Source: Mesotaenium endlicherianum (taxonomy: Eukaryota > Streptophyta > Zygnematophyceae > Zygnematales > Mesotaeniaceae). From it: a DNA stretch of 64,000 bases. The notes under the pieces are model-generated. The model was not told where the DNA came from, made no database searches, and saw nothing but the letters and a program-made list of their open reading frames with translations. Shown one piece after another: positions 12,050-23,699 of this stretch. Each line of letters starts with the position of its first letter. The first letter of the stretch is position 1. The stretch is from the NCBI GenBank assembly GCA_009602735.1, contig WELA01010281.1, positions 281,884 through 345,883 on the forward strand. Reading direction: 5' to 3'. A program made the translations under genes and the position numbers.

Positions 12050-15000
12050 TGCCCCAGCCGCCCGAAGGTTGAACCGTTTCAATGCCCCTTTGGCATTGGT
12101 CAGCTGATCTTTAAATTCCCAAGTGTCCCAAGGGCATCGTAACCCTTCCATCGGATGAGGTACTTCATGACATATTTAGACGATCGACGGACCGAGCGAG
12201 CGTCTAAAATCTCCTCGACCTCATATTCCTCAGGATCGCCGTCCCGGACAGCGGGGACCGGTCCCGGTTGGACAGGCAACCGACCTGTGAACAGTGTATC
12301 ACCTTGATGTATGGTTCCAGGAAGGAGACATTAAAGACCGGATGACCCTTGTAGTCAGCTGACATGTTCAGTTTGTAAGCATTCTGACCAATACGACGTA
12401 CCACCAAATATGGACCGACCCAGACAGGGCCAAGCTTTTTCTTGACCACACCAGGGAGGTACAGGTGCTGAGAATGCAGTTTGACTAAATCGCCCTTAGA
12501 AAATGTCAGCTCCCGACGGTGTTGATTAGGTATTTTTGTTGGTGTTCTTGGGCTTTGTGCAGGTTTTGTTGGACTTCTGACAGAGTGTCAGCAAACTCCT
12601 GAGTTAACTGGAGGGAGACCGGGTTGTCAATCCCTTCAGGGAAAGTTAAAGACTCCCCCAGTACATCTAAAGGAGACTTAGGGGCTCTACCCAGGCTGAG
12701 TTCAAAAGGAGTCTTGCCCGTTGACGCGTGCACCGCACTGTTGACCGCAAACTGAATTTGAGGCAACAGGTCATCCCAATTATCTTGTTTTTGGTTAATA
12801 TATGCTCTCAGCACCTCTTGCAGAACTCGGTTAGTTCTTTCAGTCTGCCCATCAGTCTGAGGGTGGTTTGCTGTGCTGAGCAGCTGTTTGACTCCCATTA
12901 ACCCCATTAAAGCTCTCCAGAACTTAGAGGTGAATTTTGAGTCTCTGTCTGAGATGATATTAGAAGGGAGCCCATGTTGGCATACTACATGGTTGTAAAA
13001 CTGTCTCGCTGTTTCGAGTGCAGTCACTTTGACAGTTGTGGGGATAAAAATGACCATTTTTGTCAGTTTATCCACGACTACCAGTATTGAATCATGCCCG
13101 TTGGCAGTTCTTGGTAGTGAGACCACCCAGTCCATGGATATAGTTTCCCAGCGTCCCGCTGGGATGGGTAGCGGTTGCAAGAGACCTCCGGGTGGTGTGT
13201 GCCGAGACTTATTTCTCTGACACTGGTCACAGGACTTGACATATTTCAAGACCTCCCGGGGTAACCCCTCCCAATGATAATGTTTTGCCAGTTTGCCAAC
13301 AGTTTTGGCCTGCCCCAAATGTCCACCCAGGAGACTGTCATGAGCTTGACTCAGTAAGAGAGACCTTATTTCCAAATTATTAGGAATGACCAGCTTCAGC
13401 CTGCCTGAAGTGGTTTCAGTCACCCAGACCCCTCCCTTGAGCTTATACCCGAGTGCAGTAGCACGACACACACCAGTAGTGGGGCTGGGCTCAAATGTTG
13501 GGTCAGAAAGGTAGGCTTTCCTAAGTTGTTCAAGGAAGGACTTTTTCACCTTTAGTGAAGTGAGTGCACACAGGACTTTATCTACAGTATGCTGACTAAA
13601 GTTCCTTTCTTGCAAGTCAGGTCTTCTAGAGAGTGCATCAGCAGGATTCAACTTCCCTGGTTTGTAGTCGATCTGGACTTGGAACTGCTCCAGCATCTGG
13701 CTCCAGCGGTTCTCCCTCCTCGACAGCTTGGACTTCTTCTGAAAGTGGGTCAGAGCTAGATGATCTGTAATCACCTTAAAAGCTTTACCATGTAAGTATG
13801 CTCTCCACTGTTTGAGTACATGAATGATAGCTAGCAGCTCTTTATCATGCACTGAGTAATTAATCTCCGCTGGATTAAATTTCATAGACTCATACAACAC
13901 AGGATGCCACTCCTGCCGTACCTTACCATCCTTTGTGGTTTTGTCAGCAGGCTGCAACAAAATAGCACCCATGGCAAAATCAGAGGCATCAGTAACCACC
14001 TGCACCGGTTTGCTGGGGTCATACACGGCTAGCACTGGGGCAGAACAAAGGGCATCTTTAAGGGTCTGGAAGGCAGCCTGCTGCTCTTCCCCCCACACAT
14101 ACCCGATGTCTTTCTTAGTAAGGTCAGTCAGTTTACTGGCCTTTGTGGAATAATTCTCAATAAATCTCCTATAGTAGTTAGCCAACCCGAGGAAGGATCT
14201 AACTTCAGAGAGAGACTGTGGTACTGGCCAGTCCCTTATGGTCTGGACTTTCTTAGGATCCACACTGATGCCCTCTTTACTGACAACGTGGCCTAAGAAT
14301 TCAATACTTTTTTTAAAGAAATCACACTTGCTCAACTTAGCATATAAGTGATTTTTCCGCAAAGTGTCCAGGACTGTCTTTAAGTGTTCAGTGTGCTGAG
14401 CTTCATCTTTAGAGAAAATTAAAATATCATCCAGGAAAACTTGCACAGACTTATCCAAATAAGGTCTGAAAATGTCATTCATAGCACCCATGAAGGTAGC
14501 AGGAGCATTAGTCAGTCCAAATGGCATCACGTTGAACTCATAGTGTCCATAACGTGTGCGGAAAGCAGTCTTGTGTTCATCCCCTTCAGCAATTCTGATT
14601 TGATGATAACCACTCTTGAGATCTATCTTACTGAACACCTTAGCGCCAGACAGGGTATCAAGCAAGTCCTCGTTTCTGGGTAAGGCATACTTGTTCTTTA
14701 TTGTAATTCTGTTCAGAGCTCTGTAATCTACACACATCCGCATACTGCCATCCTTTTTCTTAACAAATAGGATAGGTGCGCCGTACGGTGATTTACTGGG
14801 AGAAATGTAACCATTTTCCTCCAGCTCTGCAATCTGTGTTTTCAACTCCTCGCTCTCCAAATAAGACAAGCCATAAGTGCGTTGCCAGGGTGGCTGGCTA
14901 CCAGGTAATAGATCAATCCTATGATCTACTTCCCTTTTAGGGGGTAGTCCTGGAGGCATGTTAAACACATCAGTGTACTGAGCAACAATTTTTGCAGCAG

Positions 15001-15754
15001 TAGGGTGCTCCGGAGGGCTTACCTTTTTCTCAACCACTTCTTCAGGTTGAGGAGGTACCTCTCTTAGCAGCAGACAGAACATTCTGTCTTCCTTCTGGTT
15101 CCAGCTTTTGACGAACTCCATTGCATTCAGCAACTTGCATCCTTCTGGAAGCCTCTTCTTTTCCTTCATTTGCCATCCACACAGGACAAGAGGAAGAGCA
15201 CTGGTGGGTGCCAAGTCAGTCTGCCCATCACTGGCTCCTCTCACTTTAACTGTACCTCTGCTCCAACACACTTCAGCTTGATGTCTATTAAGCCAGGACC
15301 TGCCTAGCACGAGATCATAAAAGCCAGTGTTGAGTACCTCAAATGTAAGCGTTTCAGTTAGAACTGCAATGCCAGAACCTAACTGGACCTCAATAGGCTT
15401 GGTTATAACTCCTCCCGGGATACTTGAGGCATCTCCAAGGAATATTTTTCTATTCCCTTGGGTGACAGTAGGCAGCCTTAGCCGCTTAACTAAGTCCTTG
15501 TGAATAAAAGTATGTGACGCCCCTCCGTCAACAAATGCCCTCACCTTCCTACCTGCAATCATGCAATGCAGTAGGATAGGGGGGACTGTCTTTTCCTGAC
15601 TTTCGCATTGTTCTCCTGACGTAGCAAAGAAATGTTGGACATCAGGTGGAACAAGAGCATCCAGAGTGTGCACTCTCTGGACGTCTATATTACTGATGGT
15701 CTCCTTTATCTGTTTGTCAGGCATGCATAGTGAATCCAGTTCAGCAGGACCCAT
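12050..15754 (-). pseudogene. pol: pol with chromodomain of element B
   Basis: Protease ([13 protein letters not shown]), reverse transcriptase ([21 protein letters not shown]), RNase H ([10 protein letters not shown]), integrase with HHCC and the [12 protein letters not shown] motif, and a chromodomain near 12070-12200. Very close to pol of element A over its length. The copy is broken in a few places near its 3' end. Confidence 0.9.
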
Positions 15755-15822
15755 AATACCTGCTACGAGGGCAGCTAGTGACGACTCACTATCTCTAGCA
15801 TCCTCACAGTCAGTAGACTGGA

Positions 15823-17301
15823 TTACTGACTGTTGCTGTCTTTTAAAGGCTGGTCTTTTCTCTCGACCTTAGGCAGGTGCTTGACCGGACACTGTTCTCT
15901 GTAGTGGCCTTTCTGCTGACAATGGTAGCAAGTAGATTTTGCTGAGGCTGGTCTCGGCTTAGTCCTACCACCACCCCTTCCATAGCCACCTCGAGAGGGA
16001 CCACCTCTACCTCTAGACTGAATAGCATTGTACTCATACTCATATTCATCACCCTGATTATCCTCAGCCTGGTCTCCTTCAACTGCATTGTAGGAACCGT
16101 GGGGCTTTTTGACAATCTTAGACACCAAAGCGTTACTCTGGCGCTTGTGATTGAACTGCTGCTGATCCCAGGCGTCAGCATCCTGGATCAAGTCAGCCAG
16201 TTTCTCATACTTTTTCTCAGCAAAATGACCAGAGACCTCGGATTTCAAGCCATACCTGAAGTATGCTATCCTATACCGTTCTGGCAAATCAGGCTGCTTC
16301 ATCATGTTCTCTTGGAACTTTTGAGCAAACTCAGCAACTGAAGTGGTCTGCTTCAGTGTCAGGGAGATCATCGCATAGATAGCTTTCTCCTGCTGGTTGA
16401 TGACATCAAACTTCTCATGCAACTTCTCGACAAACTCTACCCACGTAGGGTCACCGAGTTGCCGAGCCTTACGCTCTTCCTTCCAGTAAAGCCACCAGTC
16501 TGCGGCACTGCCTTTCAGTAGCGCACCGGTGTGCCTGACCTTCTCGTAATCTTGCAGTTCTGGGTAGTTCTCCAGCCACTGCTCAACATCCGCGAGAAAC
16601 TTGATCAGGTAATATTTTCTGTTTCCCTCAGGATCATAGTCCTGGGGAGGTTTCGGCTTGGGCTTACTAGGCCCTCGGCCACCACCACTAGTGGTTTGAG
16701 ACCCCAGTTGGTCTCTGTCCCGCAGTAGGGACATTATGATTCTTTTGTCCTCCTGCTGGGACTGATACATGGTCGCCATTTGCGACTGCATCTGAACGAA
16801 CAATGCTCCCAAGTCTACATTTTGGGGTGGTAGATTAGCAAATGCAGCAGCAGCATTGGCATCTACTCGCTGAGTAGTGTCCTCAACAATCCCTCTCGCT
16901 CCTGCAGCAGCAATTCCTGCCGCATTCAGCCGGTCACGTATTTGACCTAGGGATACATTGAGTTGTACAGCAGGAGGTGGGTTCAGAACATTGGCCCTTA
17001 ATGCCATAAGTTCTTCAACAGTGCGCTCGTCAGCTGGTTGTCCTTTCCTCCTTTCTGTATCTTCATCGGCCTTTGCTACTTATTCAGCTTCTAGCCTGGC
17101 TATCTCCTCCTCAGCTTGCTGAGCTGCGACTGAGGCAATAGCAGCTGCCTCATCTGCAGCCTCCCTAGCTGCAGTATCTGCTACTGCTTCCGAATAGGTA
17201 CGGTTTCCCGCTACATGGCTTTCCGCCTGGTTTTTGACATTCTCGTTATCCTGGTTCTCCATGTCTCGGGAGTTGCTAGTTTGAGACCCTGTCCTTACCA
17301 T
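15823..17301 (-). pseudogene. gag: gag of element B
   Basis: Capsid/nucleocapsid polyprotein region, nearly identical to the intact 492-residue gag of element A. It shows an Ala/Glu-rich N-terminus, a capsid-like region around [18 protein letters not shown], and one CCHC zinc knuckle ([14 protein letters not shown]) near the C-terminus. The copy is broken. Confidence 0.88.
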
Positions 17302-17335
17302 ACAAAGAAGACTGTGATAACTGCTCCTATACCAC

Positions 17336-18056
17336 TGAAATGAATCGACTTACCAAATAGGCGATTAACAATTAATAAAGATTTTTATATCAGCAAGTAA
17401 TCTTTATGGTTATATTTGTTAACTGTTTTAACGGCAAAGGACTACACACTAGCAGTGAATAATACTCGTCGGTCAAATGAGAGTAAACTAGCATCAATAA
17501 TGCAAATCAGTAAACTCATACATAAGCAAGGTTAGAAGACAGTGCGTATCAACGGCTTCTCGCCTTGGATTCAGATCTCTCTCAGTAAGGTGTACAGGAG
17601 AGTTGGCCTCGTTTCCGAATGCCGAACTCGAGTGCAATGCCTAGCGTATGTACATGGAATGAGTTTACTGTTCAACGGTCAGTGCGATGGCACTGCCTAC
17701 CCGGGAGTTAACCACGTTGGTAGGACCTCGGTTAACCAAATCCACCGCCATCTCCCATCATCCCGAATCGCCATCCATCATAGGGATGTCATCTGGCCAT
17801 TCATCTAGCATACCACACTTAGATGCATATCGAGGCAGTTCGCTGCTACCGAGTACGGCAGTCAGCTGGCTGTCAAAGAATGTGTCAGCAAGCTGACTTA
17901 AGGTGACCTCAGCCTGCCACTTCCGGCCAAGTCATTAAACTGATATTAAGTATAAAGTCGAGCGGACTGATTATTAACTAGAGTTCAGCAGGCTGAACTT
18001 ATTTAACTATATTATTTAAATGAATATTATATCAACCAGTATACTGATTCATTACA
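17336..18056 (-). repeat. 5' LTR of element B
   Basis: Plus strand starts TGAAATGAATCGACTTACC and ends TGATTCATTACA, 721 bp. The primer site complement, CTGCTCCTATACCA at 17321-17334, follows and fits the 3' end of initiator tRNA-Met. Confidence 0.93.
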
Positions 18057-18065
18057 CTTAGGTAG

Positions 18066-18117
18066 TGCTGTCAGGTGGAGGTTTTGCAGCAATGACCTTT
18101 TTTGCAGTAGTGGTAAG
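18066..18117 (-). CDS. Possible terminal host exon at the edge of element B
   Basis: On the minus strand a short open stretch (VIAAKPPPDSTT) ends in a TAA that overlaps the CTTAG target site of element B (18057-18061). An AG acceptor precedes GTCATTGC. It could be the last exon of a host gene whose stop codon was the insertion target. Too short to be sure. Confidence 0.2.
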
Positions 18118-18530
18118 AATGTTGCATCAACATCATGTGCTCGATGGTCAGCCCAAGACAGAGTGCCTTGCAAAGCAGTCTTTCAAATAAAGTGTACTTA
18201 CTATAACCTAAGGGCGTGGAGCTCAAACAAATTGTTCTAGTATATACTTATTGAAGGTGAAGGACCTGTTCCTAGCTACAAAGAACAGGATATAGACGTA
18301 TTGTATGGGAGGCAAGATCATATCAACAGTGAAGAAGAACAAAACAAGTGAGCAAGAGTGTCATATAGGCAACATTTTACGAGCGGTATTTTCTTTACAC
18401 AATGCCACAATAGTACATCATTAACCCTATTGTAATGCAATGTGCGCCGGTTCTAGTAGCGTATAGGTTATTTACAAATTTAGAGGAGGGGCTAAGTATA
18501 TCCCTATTTACGAGGCTTTCCTTGCACCCA

Positions 18531-18819
18531 TCACTTTTTGCGCTTCCCTAATCTACTAGGTTCACTTACACAGGAAGTGGAGTGGAAGTCCCAATTGATG
18601 ATGTTCTTGTGAGAAAAACCAGCTTCAATGTCTTGCACAGACACGGTGAAGGGGCTTGGACCATGTCTTGTGCCACCGGTGCTTGTCAACCTGGGGGAAG
18701 CTGCAGTAGGGGAAGTTGCCAACGCTGCAAGTCTTGAGGATGTACGGAGATCAGTATGTGCACCTGGAGAACAAGTAATAGGTACACATTCAGCAAATGG
18801 CAGGAGACTGCGAGCCATA
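18531..18819 (-). CDS. Terminal exon of unidentified host gene
   Basis: The acceptor TGCCAG lies at 18821-18820. The exon starts T-ATG-GCT and stays open for 95 codons to a stop at 18531, ending in a basic SEPSRLGKRKK tail that looks like a nuclear localisation signal. Its phase fits the donor of the exon at 18993: the two bases GA there plus T here make one codon. The middle is Ser/Thr/Pro rich with no recognised domain. Together with the next exon it forms the C-terminal part of a gene that continues to higher coordinates on the minus strand. Function unknown. Confidence 0.5.
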
Positions 18820-18992
18820 CTGGCAGCCAAGTGAAGAATTCTTGTAATATCAATAAGTAACAATAGCTGAAACATAGTCATTTGGAATAAAAAAAGATAC
18901 AGAGGAAAAATAGAGAACACCCCACTCCATCCCACCCCGCCTCGCCTCTTGTGTGCATAAGAAATCTTAACTAAGACAAAAAAAACTTGTAC

Positions 18993-19468
18993 TCTAGGAT
19001 TGCATCAAGAATATTGTCAGCTCCTGCTTGTAGTGCCCGTATACCGTCAACCATGCTGCTTTGAATCTCAACAGCCTTGTCCAACCTCTGAAGTAATGTA
19101 CCATAGCCTTCCCTTATGTAAGGTCATAGGTTTATAAAGTGCATTTTGCCCCTTTCACCTTACTTCTTCCAAACGAGATTGTGTTTTAATAGTTCGCTTA
19201 ACAGGTGGTGAAGTGATTATTTCATCAGCTTTTATACGACCCTTGTAAGACACAACAAGGAGTTGCATGCGAATAGTATGAGCCCATAGGTCATTCACAG
19301 TTTTCTCCATGACTTCTAGCATACTCTTGTAGTCTTCATCACAATCTCCAATGGATGATTTAATCCACAAATGAAGACTTATTCCCTCTGACGTTTGCAG
19401 AGATTTGTCACCATATTCCATGACACAAATATACGTAAAGCAGTTGGATACATAGGCGGGTCTATGTC
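18993..19468 (-). CDS. Exon of unidentified host gene, split by a micro-LTR
   Basis: Reading on the minus strand, an open frame runs through MEYGDKSLQTSEGISLHLWI, EVMEKTVNDLWAHTIRMQLL and TQSRLEEVR to the micro-LTR at 19157-19117. Beyond the insert the frame continues as EGYGTLLQRLDKAVEIQSSM and ALQAGADNILDAIL to a GTACAAG donor at 18992. The second half has heptad spacing typical of a coiled coil. Without the 46-bp insert (41 bp plus a 5-bp duplication) the frame is continuous. With it, a TGA follows at once unless the insert is spliced out. The upstream limit (about 19468) is the end of the open frame, not a proven acceptor. I do not recognise the family. Confidence 0.6.
19117..19157 (+). 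mobile_element. 41-bp micro-LTR in a host exon
   Basis: Starts TGTAAGGTCATAGGTTTATA and ends GCCCCTTTCA, the two ends of the element C family LTR with the middle absent. A perfect 5-bp duplication CCTTA flanks it (19112-19116 and 19158-19162). It lies antisense to the LTR direction within a host coding exon. Read in the gene direction, the junctions give AAG|GTGAAAGG and CATAAG|G, so the insert plus its duplication equals a 46-nt intron candidate. Confidence 0.88.
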
Positions 19469-21444
19469 TTCATGGTACTAAGTTAATAGGGCTTAGTGTA
19501 ATGCAGCCTACAAAAACAGCTGAAATAGTTGGAGGCGCAGACAAGAAGATATATGTTGCAGCTGCAAAGAAATGCGATGGGTGAGGGAAGATCGAGGGCA
19601 CGTGAGAAAGAGGTTATAACTTTCTTCCATCCTATTTCGGAAGGCAACTATTTGAGACGCCACGAAGTGCCTCCCCGTTGACGTGTACAGTGGCGCGAGG
19701 GGATAAAGGCACATAGTCCACTTATAGTCACATTGTCTATGAAAAACAAAACAAAACTTGAGAATATCAACGTTATTTTGTAATTGCATTGCATTTGACC
19801 ATTTTTAATGCAACCTACTCTTACTCACCCACAACCATTAGGTCAATCAGTTGCTGCTAACAAAATATGAAAGTGATGCAATAAAGGAGGTGCACCAGAC
19901 TTACGTGGATGTCCAAATTTACAAAATAACGTCTTTGATAACTGATTGACATTATTCTAAAAATCGATAAATGTTACGTCGGTTTAAACACGTATCCAGC
20001 CGAACAGACGTAAGGAATATCCTGAATCGTACGGCACAAAAAAGCTGTACGGACACATTATAAAACTAGGCTTTCTAGAGTTCAGAAAAGACAAATTGGT
20101 TGGCGATTGTCGCATCAACGAAGATTTGCAATGGTTGTACCTTTTTTCCTATCATGTCGTGAGCTACACAACAAAACATTTTTTTGTCAATCTCACCATG
20201 TGGCTGCTGCTTATGTCGTCTTCACTTCACAAGGACCGTAGATGAAGAAACCTTGTATCTACCATATTAAAAGTGTATTTGCATTGGGAGCAGCTGATGA
20301 AACTCAACAATCAAATCTGAGAGCGATGCACGTCACTATTATGACGCACGTCTTGTGCCTCAAAAACTATTTGAGATTGTGATGGATTTTAACAAAATCG
20401 CGCCCAATACGCAACTTTTGAACTGCTGCTTTGCCATCGTGACCAACTTTCACGGACTTTCTCAGGTAAGAGGAAATATGCAACGAAGAAGTGCCGTCGC
20501 AGCTAATTTTTGCAATCAGTTAAGCGGCAGAAACTTATCAATTCCGTGCCTCCTTCTCAGAGGTATCAACTGCATCTTTGTGGTCTGCGTGCAATCAAAA
20601 TTGAGGGCCTGCAACGGGCCGAATTTGCTGCGCCGCGACCCTGCGCAACGCCTCGCGAGCGTGTGCGAGCCGGACGACAACTTCTTGCGCGTGATTGACG
20701 GCCACCTCTCGCGAACAAATTGGCAAGCTACGGGGCTGTGGGGGAGAAATAAGTAATTGATTTGCACTTGCGTGTGGAATTTTGTGGTCGGACGTTAGGT
20801 CGTCCCACGTCTTCAAGTTCCTTCAAAATCATGGATCAAAATTGATGCAGCCTTCACTGTGCCGGGCTGGCCCATGATGAATCCTCGCCGTGGCATCGAA
20901 ATCGTCATTTGTTGCTTTTTGGTGTTGTGCAGTGACAACTGACGAGCCATGGCCGCTGACGAGAGGGGAGCGGGGTGCGGACCGCCCCAAGGGGAATTGT
21001 GTCGAGCCTGCTTTTCTTGCTTTGGCGCGCCTTGTCTTGGGATGCTTGGAGAGGCCTGCTTTGCAACAAAATTTTGATTCAATTTGAGGGTTTATGGCGT
21101 CGATGCGTGCTTTTTGTCGTTTGGTCCTTTTTGAGCGACCGTTTCGTTCGCGGTCGTTTGTTGACATTTATTTTGTTGCCTCTTCACAACGTTAATCCAC
21201 CATGATTGAGTTTGAAAGACATGAGAAGGGCAATTTAAGCATCGGCAAAATTTTAAAATTTTGGGCGTCAAACCCTAAACCCTAAACCCTACATCCTAAA
21301 CCCTGAACCCAGCAGAATCAAGGGTGGCCGCCCTCGAAACCTGACCATTTTGTTCTCGCAAGCTAGCAACAGTCCCCAATATCAAGTGGTGATGAGGAAT
21401 TCGACTTAGAGGATATGCAACATTGTTGCGGCTTGGGCGATATG
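19469..21444. other. Intergenic or intronic DNA
   Basis: No supported gene. The region may hold upstream introns of the host gene ending at 18531. ORFs at 20355-20756 and 20829-21167 overlap on opposite strands and resemble nothing known. Confidence 0.4.
21269..21310 (+). repeat. Interstitial telomere-like repeat
   Basis: Three tandem AAACCCT units followed by degenerate ones (ATCCTAAACCCTGAACCC). This is the plant-type telomere heptamer, and it lies close to the broken end of element E. Confidence 0.8.
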
Positions 21445-23250
21445 CCCACTCAAAGTGGACGTTGCAAGAACTCAGACCACCTCGTTTGTCTCCTCGATAG
21501 CGTTGGCTGAAATTGAAAGAAGGTATTTGGGCAGTGGTCCGTAACCATTGTCAAACCCTTGCAGCATTCCAAATAACATCGCCAAGTTTTCAAAGCGTAT
21601 ATCACTGCCCAAAACTCCTGCTCTGTCGTTGAGTAATTTTGTTTGGCAATTGTCAGCTTTCGACTCTCAAAATTGATAGGCTTGCCTGCCTGCAGCAGAA
21701 CAGCACCTATTCCAACACCAGACGCATCGGCAACTACCTCGTAAGGCAAGTCGGGATCGGCTAATGAAAGAAGTGGCACATTAGTAAGTGCATACTTAAC
21801 GCGCTCAAACGCATGTTGCGTATTCTCATCCCAAATGAATGTCTTATCTTTCCTTGTCGGAGCAGTGAGTGGCGCGGCCATCACTGAATAAACTTGCATA
21901 AACTTACGAAAGTAGTTAGGAAACCCAAGGAATGAACGTACAGTATGTACATCTTTTGGGACAGGCCAGTCAGCGACGCACGCTATCTTGGCTGGGTCAG
22001 GGCGCACCCCTTTCGAACCCACTATATGTCCGAGGTACAAAAGTTCATCGTCTAGGAAGGAACATTTTTTTAGTTTAGCACACAGCTGTTGCTCATGAAG
22101 GATTTGCAACACCAACTCGAGGTGCTTGTAATGCTCGTCCCTGGTCGTTGAATAGACGAGGATATCGTCGAGGTAAACCTGGACAAGTTTTCCCATGTAA
22201 GGTCTAAACAAATCGTTCATCGTACTTTGGAATGTCGCTCGTGCATTGATAAGTCCAAAACTTAGGACTTTGTATTGGAAGTGCCCAATAGGCGTACAAA
22301 ACGCTGTTTTGGGGACATCCTCTGGTGTGATTCGAATCCAATGATAGCCTTGGGCTAAATCAAGCGAGGAAAACACACATGCCCCCTGCAGCGAATCAAA
22401 CAAATCATCAATGCGAAGCAACGAATAGCAGTTCTTGACCGTAATATTGTTCAACGCACAATAATCAATGCACATTCTAACTGTCCCATCTTTCTTTTGA
22501 ACAAATAGGATGGGCGCCCCAAATGGAGAAGAGCTCGGCTCAATCCATCCTTTCTCAAGCAAGTCGGTAATTTGGTCCTTCATTTCATTCATCTCCAACG
22601 GGCTTAGGCGATAAATTGGTCGCCAAGTCGGTTGAGAATCAGGAATGAGAGGGATTGTATGTCCAATACCCGAATCAGACGAAAGCCCGACTGGTATTTC
22701 ACTAACTTGTACTTTTGCAAAAGAGCAGAAAGTTCAGCTGTGAGTGTGTCCTCATGACCAGTAACATCTAACATCGGCTCTTCCATAAAGAGCGTAGTGG
22801 AAGTTGCTGGGGAATCGAGTCTTAGTAATCCATAGAAAACATTTTGACTTTGCTTTGCCAAACGTCGAGCTTGCTTCATGGACAATAGAAGAGTCTTAAA
22901 AGGACTTTTCAAGGCCAAATTGGGCTTAAGGGACTGAAGAGTGATCTTCCTGGTCCCTTTGCGTATAATGCATGTCTTTTGACCAAAGTCAAGCAATGCA
23001 CTTGTGTGCGTAAGCCAATCGTTACCCAAAACTGCGTCGATTCCATGTGGCAATTTAGTCACGTAGAATTGTACACGCCCATGGAAGGACTGCACGCTGA
23101 GCGGTGATTTAATCGTTCCAAAAATACAAGCTAACGAGCCATCGCCGAGGCGAAGGGTCTCGTCCTTGAGTATTGGAAGCAACTTCATCCCTTGTGCAAA
23201 ACGTGCACTAATGAAGCTCACTGATGCGCCTGAATCAATGACTGTAAAGC
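21445..23250 (-). pseudogene. pol: Protease, RT and partial RNase H of element E
   Basis: Contains a protease region (GIDAVLGNDWL, DFGQKTCII), reverse transcriptase (MRMCIDY-like VRMCIDYCALN, VYLDDILVYS), and the beginning of RNase H (VVADASGVGIGAVLL, WAVIYALKTWRCYL). It ends abruptly within RNase H. Broken copy without integrase. Confidence 0.8.
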
Positions 23251-23699
23251 ATGATTTGCCTTAAACTTTTGTTTCAAATGTCATACTTAACCCCAAAGAA
23301 GCATTATACATCATTAGCAATGTTCTCGCCTTGAGAGGAATGTGGGAAATATAGAGGTCCTTTACCAAAATCCCATTTTGCATTGCCATCCAAGCGGGAA
23401 ACCGAGTTATCGGGTGAGAATGTGCGCGTCAATGTGTAAATACAGCAATATAAATTTGTGCACGACACTGGTGCATTTTCCGTAAGCGAGATAAGTGTGC
23501 GTAACACTTGGCAAGATTAGGATCATGCGGCTAAAAGTGCAAGAACATGGTATCATGGACGCACTCAAGTTCCAAGAACTCAGCAAAGCTCAACACTTGC
23601 ATACAAATATATTCGTTTCGAAGTATATCTATATCGGGTATGCCAGAGTGAACAAGAACCTTTGGTGCGTGCGCACAAACACTTAGAATTTCCTACTCA

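Larger units (their letters stand above)
9244..18056 (-). mobile_element. Element B: Ty3/gypsy chromovirus with third ORF, broken
   Basis: Full-length 8.8-kb element on the minus strand, bounded by two 721-bp LTRs (TG...CA) and a perfect 5-bp target duplication CTTAG (9239-9243 and 18057-18061). Order in its own direction: 5' LTR, tRNA-Met primer site, gag, pol with protease, reverse transcriptase, RNase H and integrase, chromodomain, ORF3, polypurine tract, 3' LTR. Its gag-pol is nearly identical to element A, but ORF3 is of a different type. The LTRs differ by roughly 3-4 % by eye, so it is a little older than A. It is broken, with about four to six disruptions spread over the three genes. 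Confidence 0.93.

Noticed and set aside
20355-21167. Overlapping ORFs of 112-133 codons
   Set aside because: Opposite-strand overlaps, no recognisable motif, no splice context that supports an exon.
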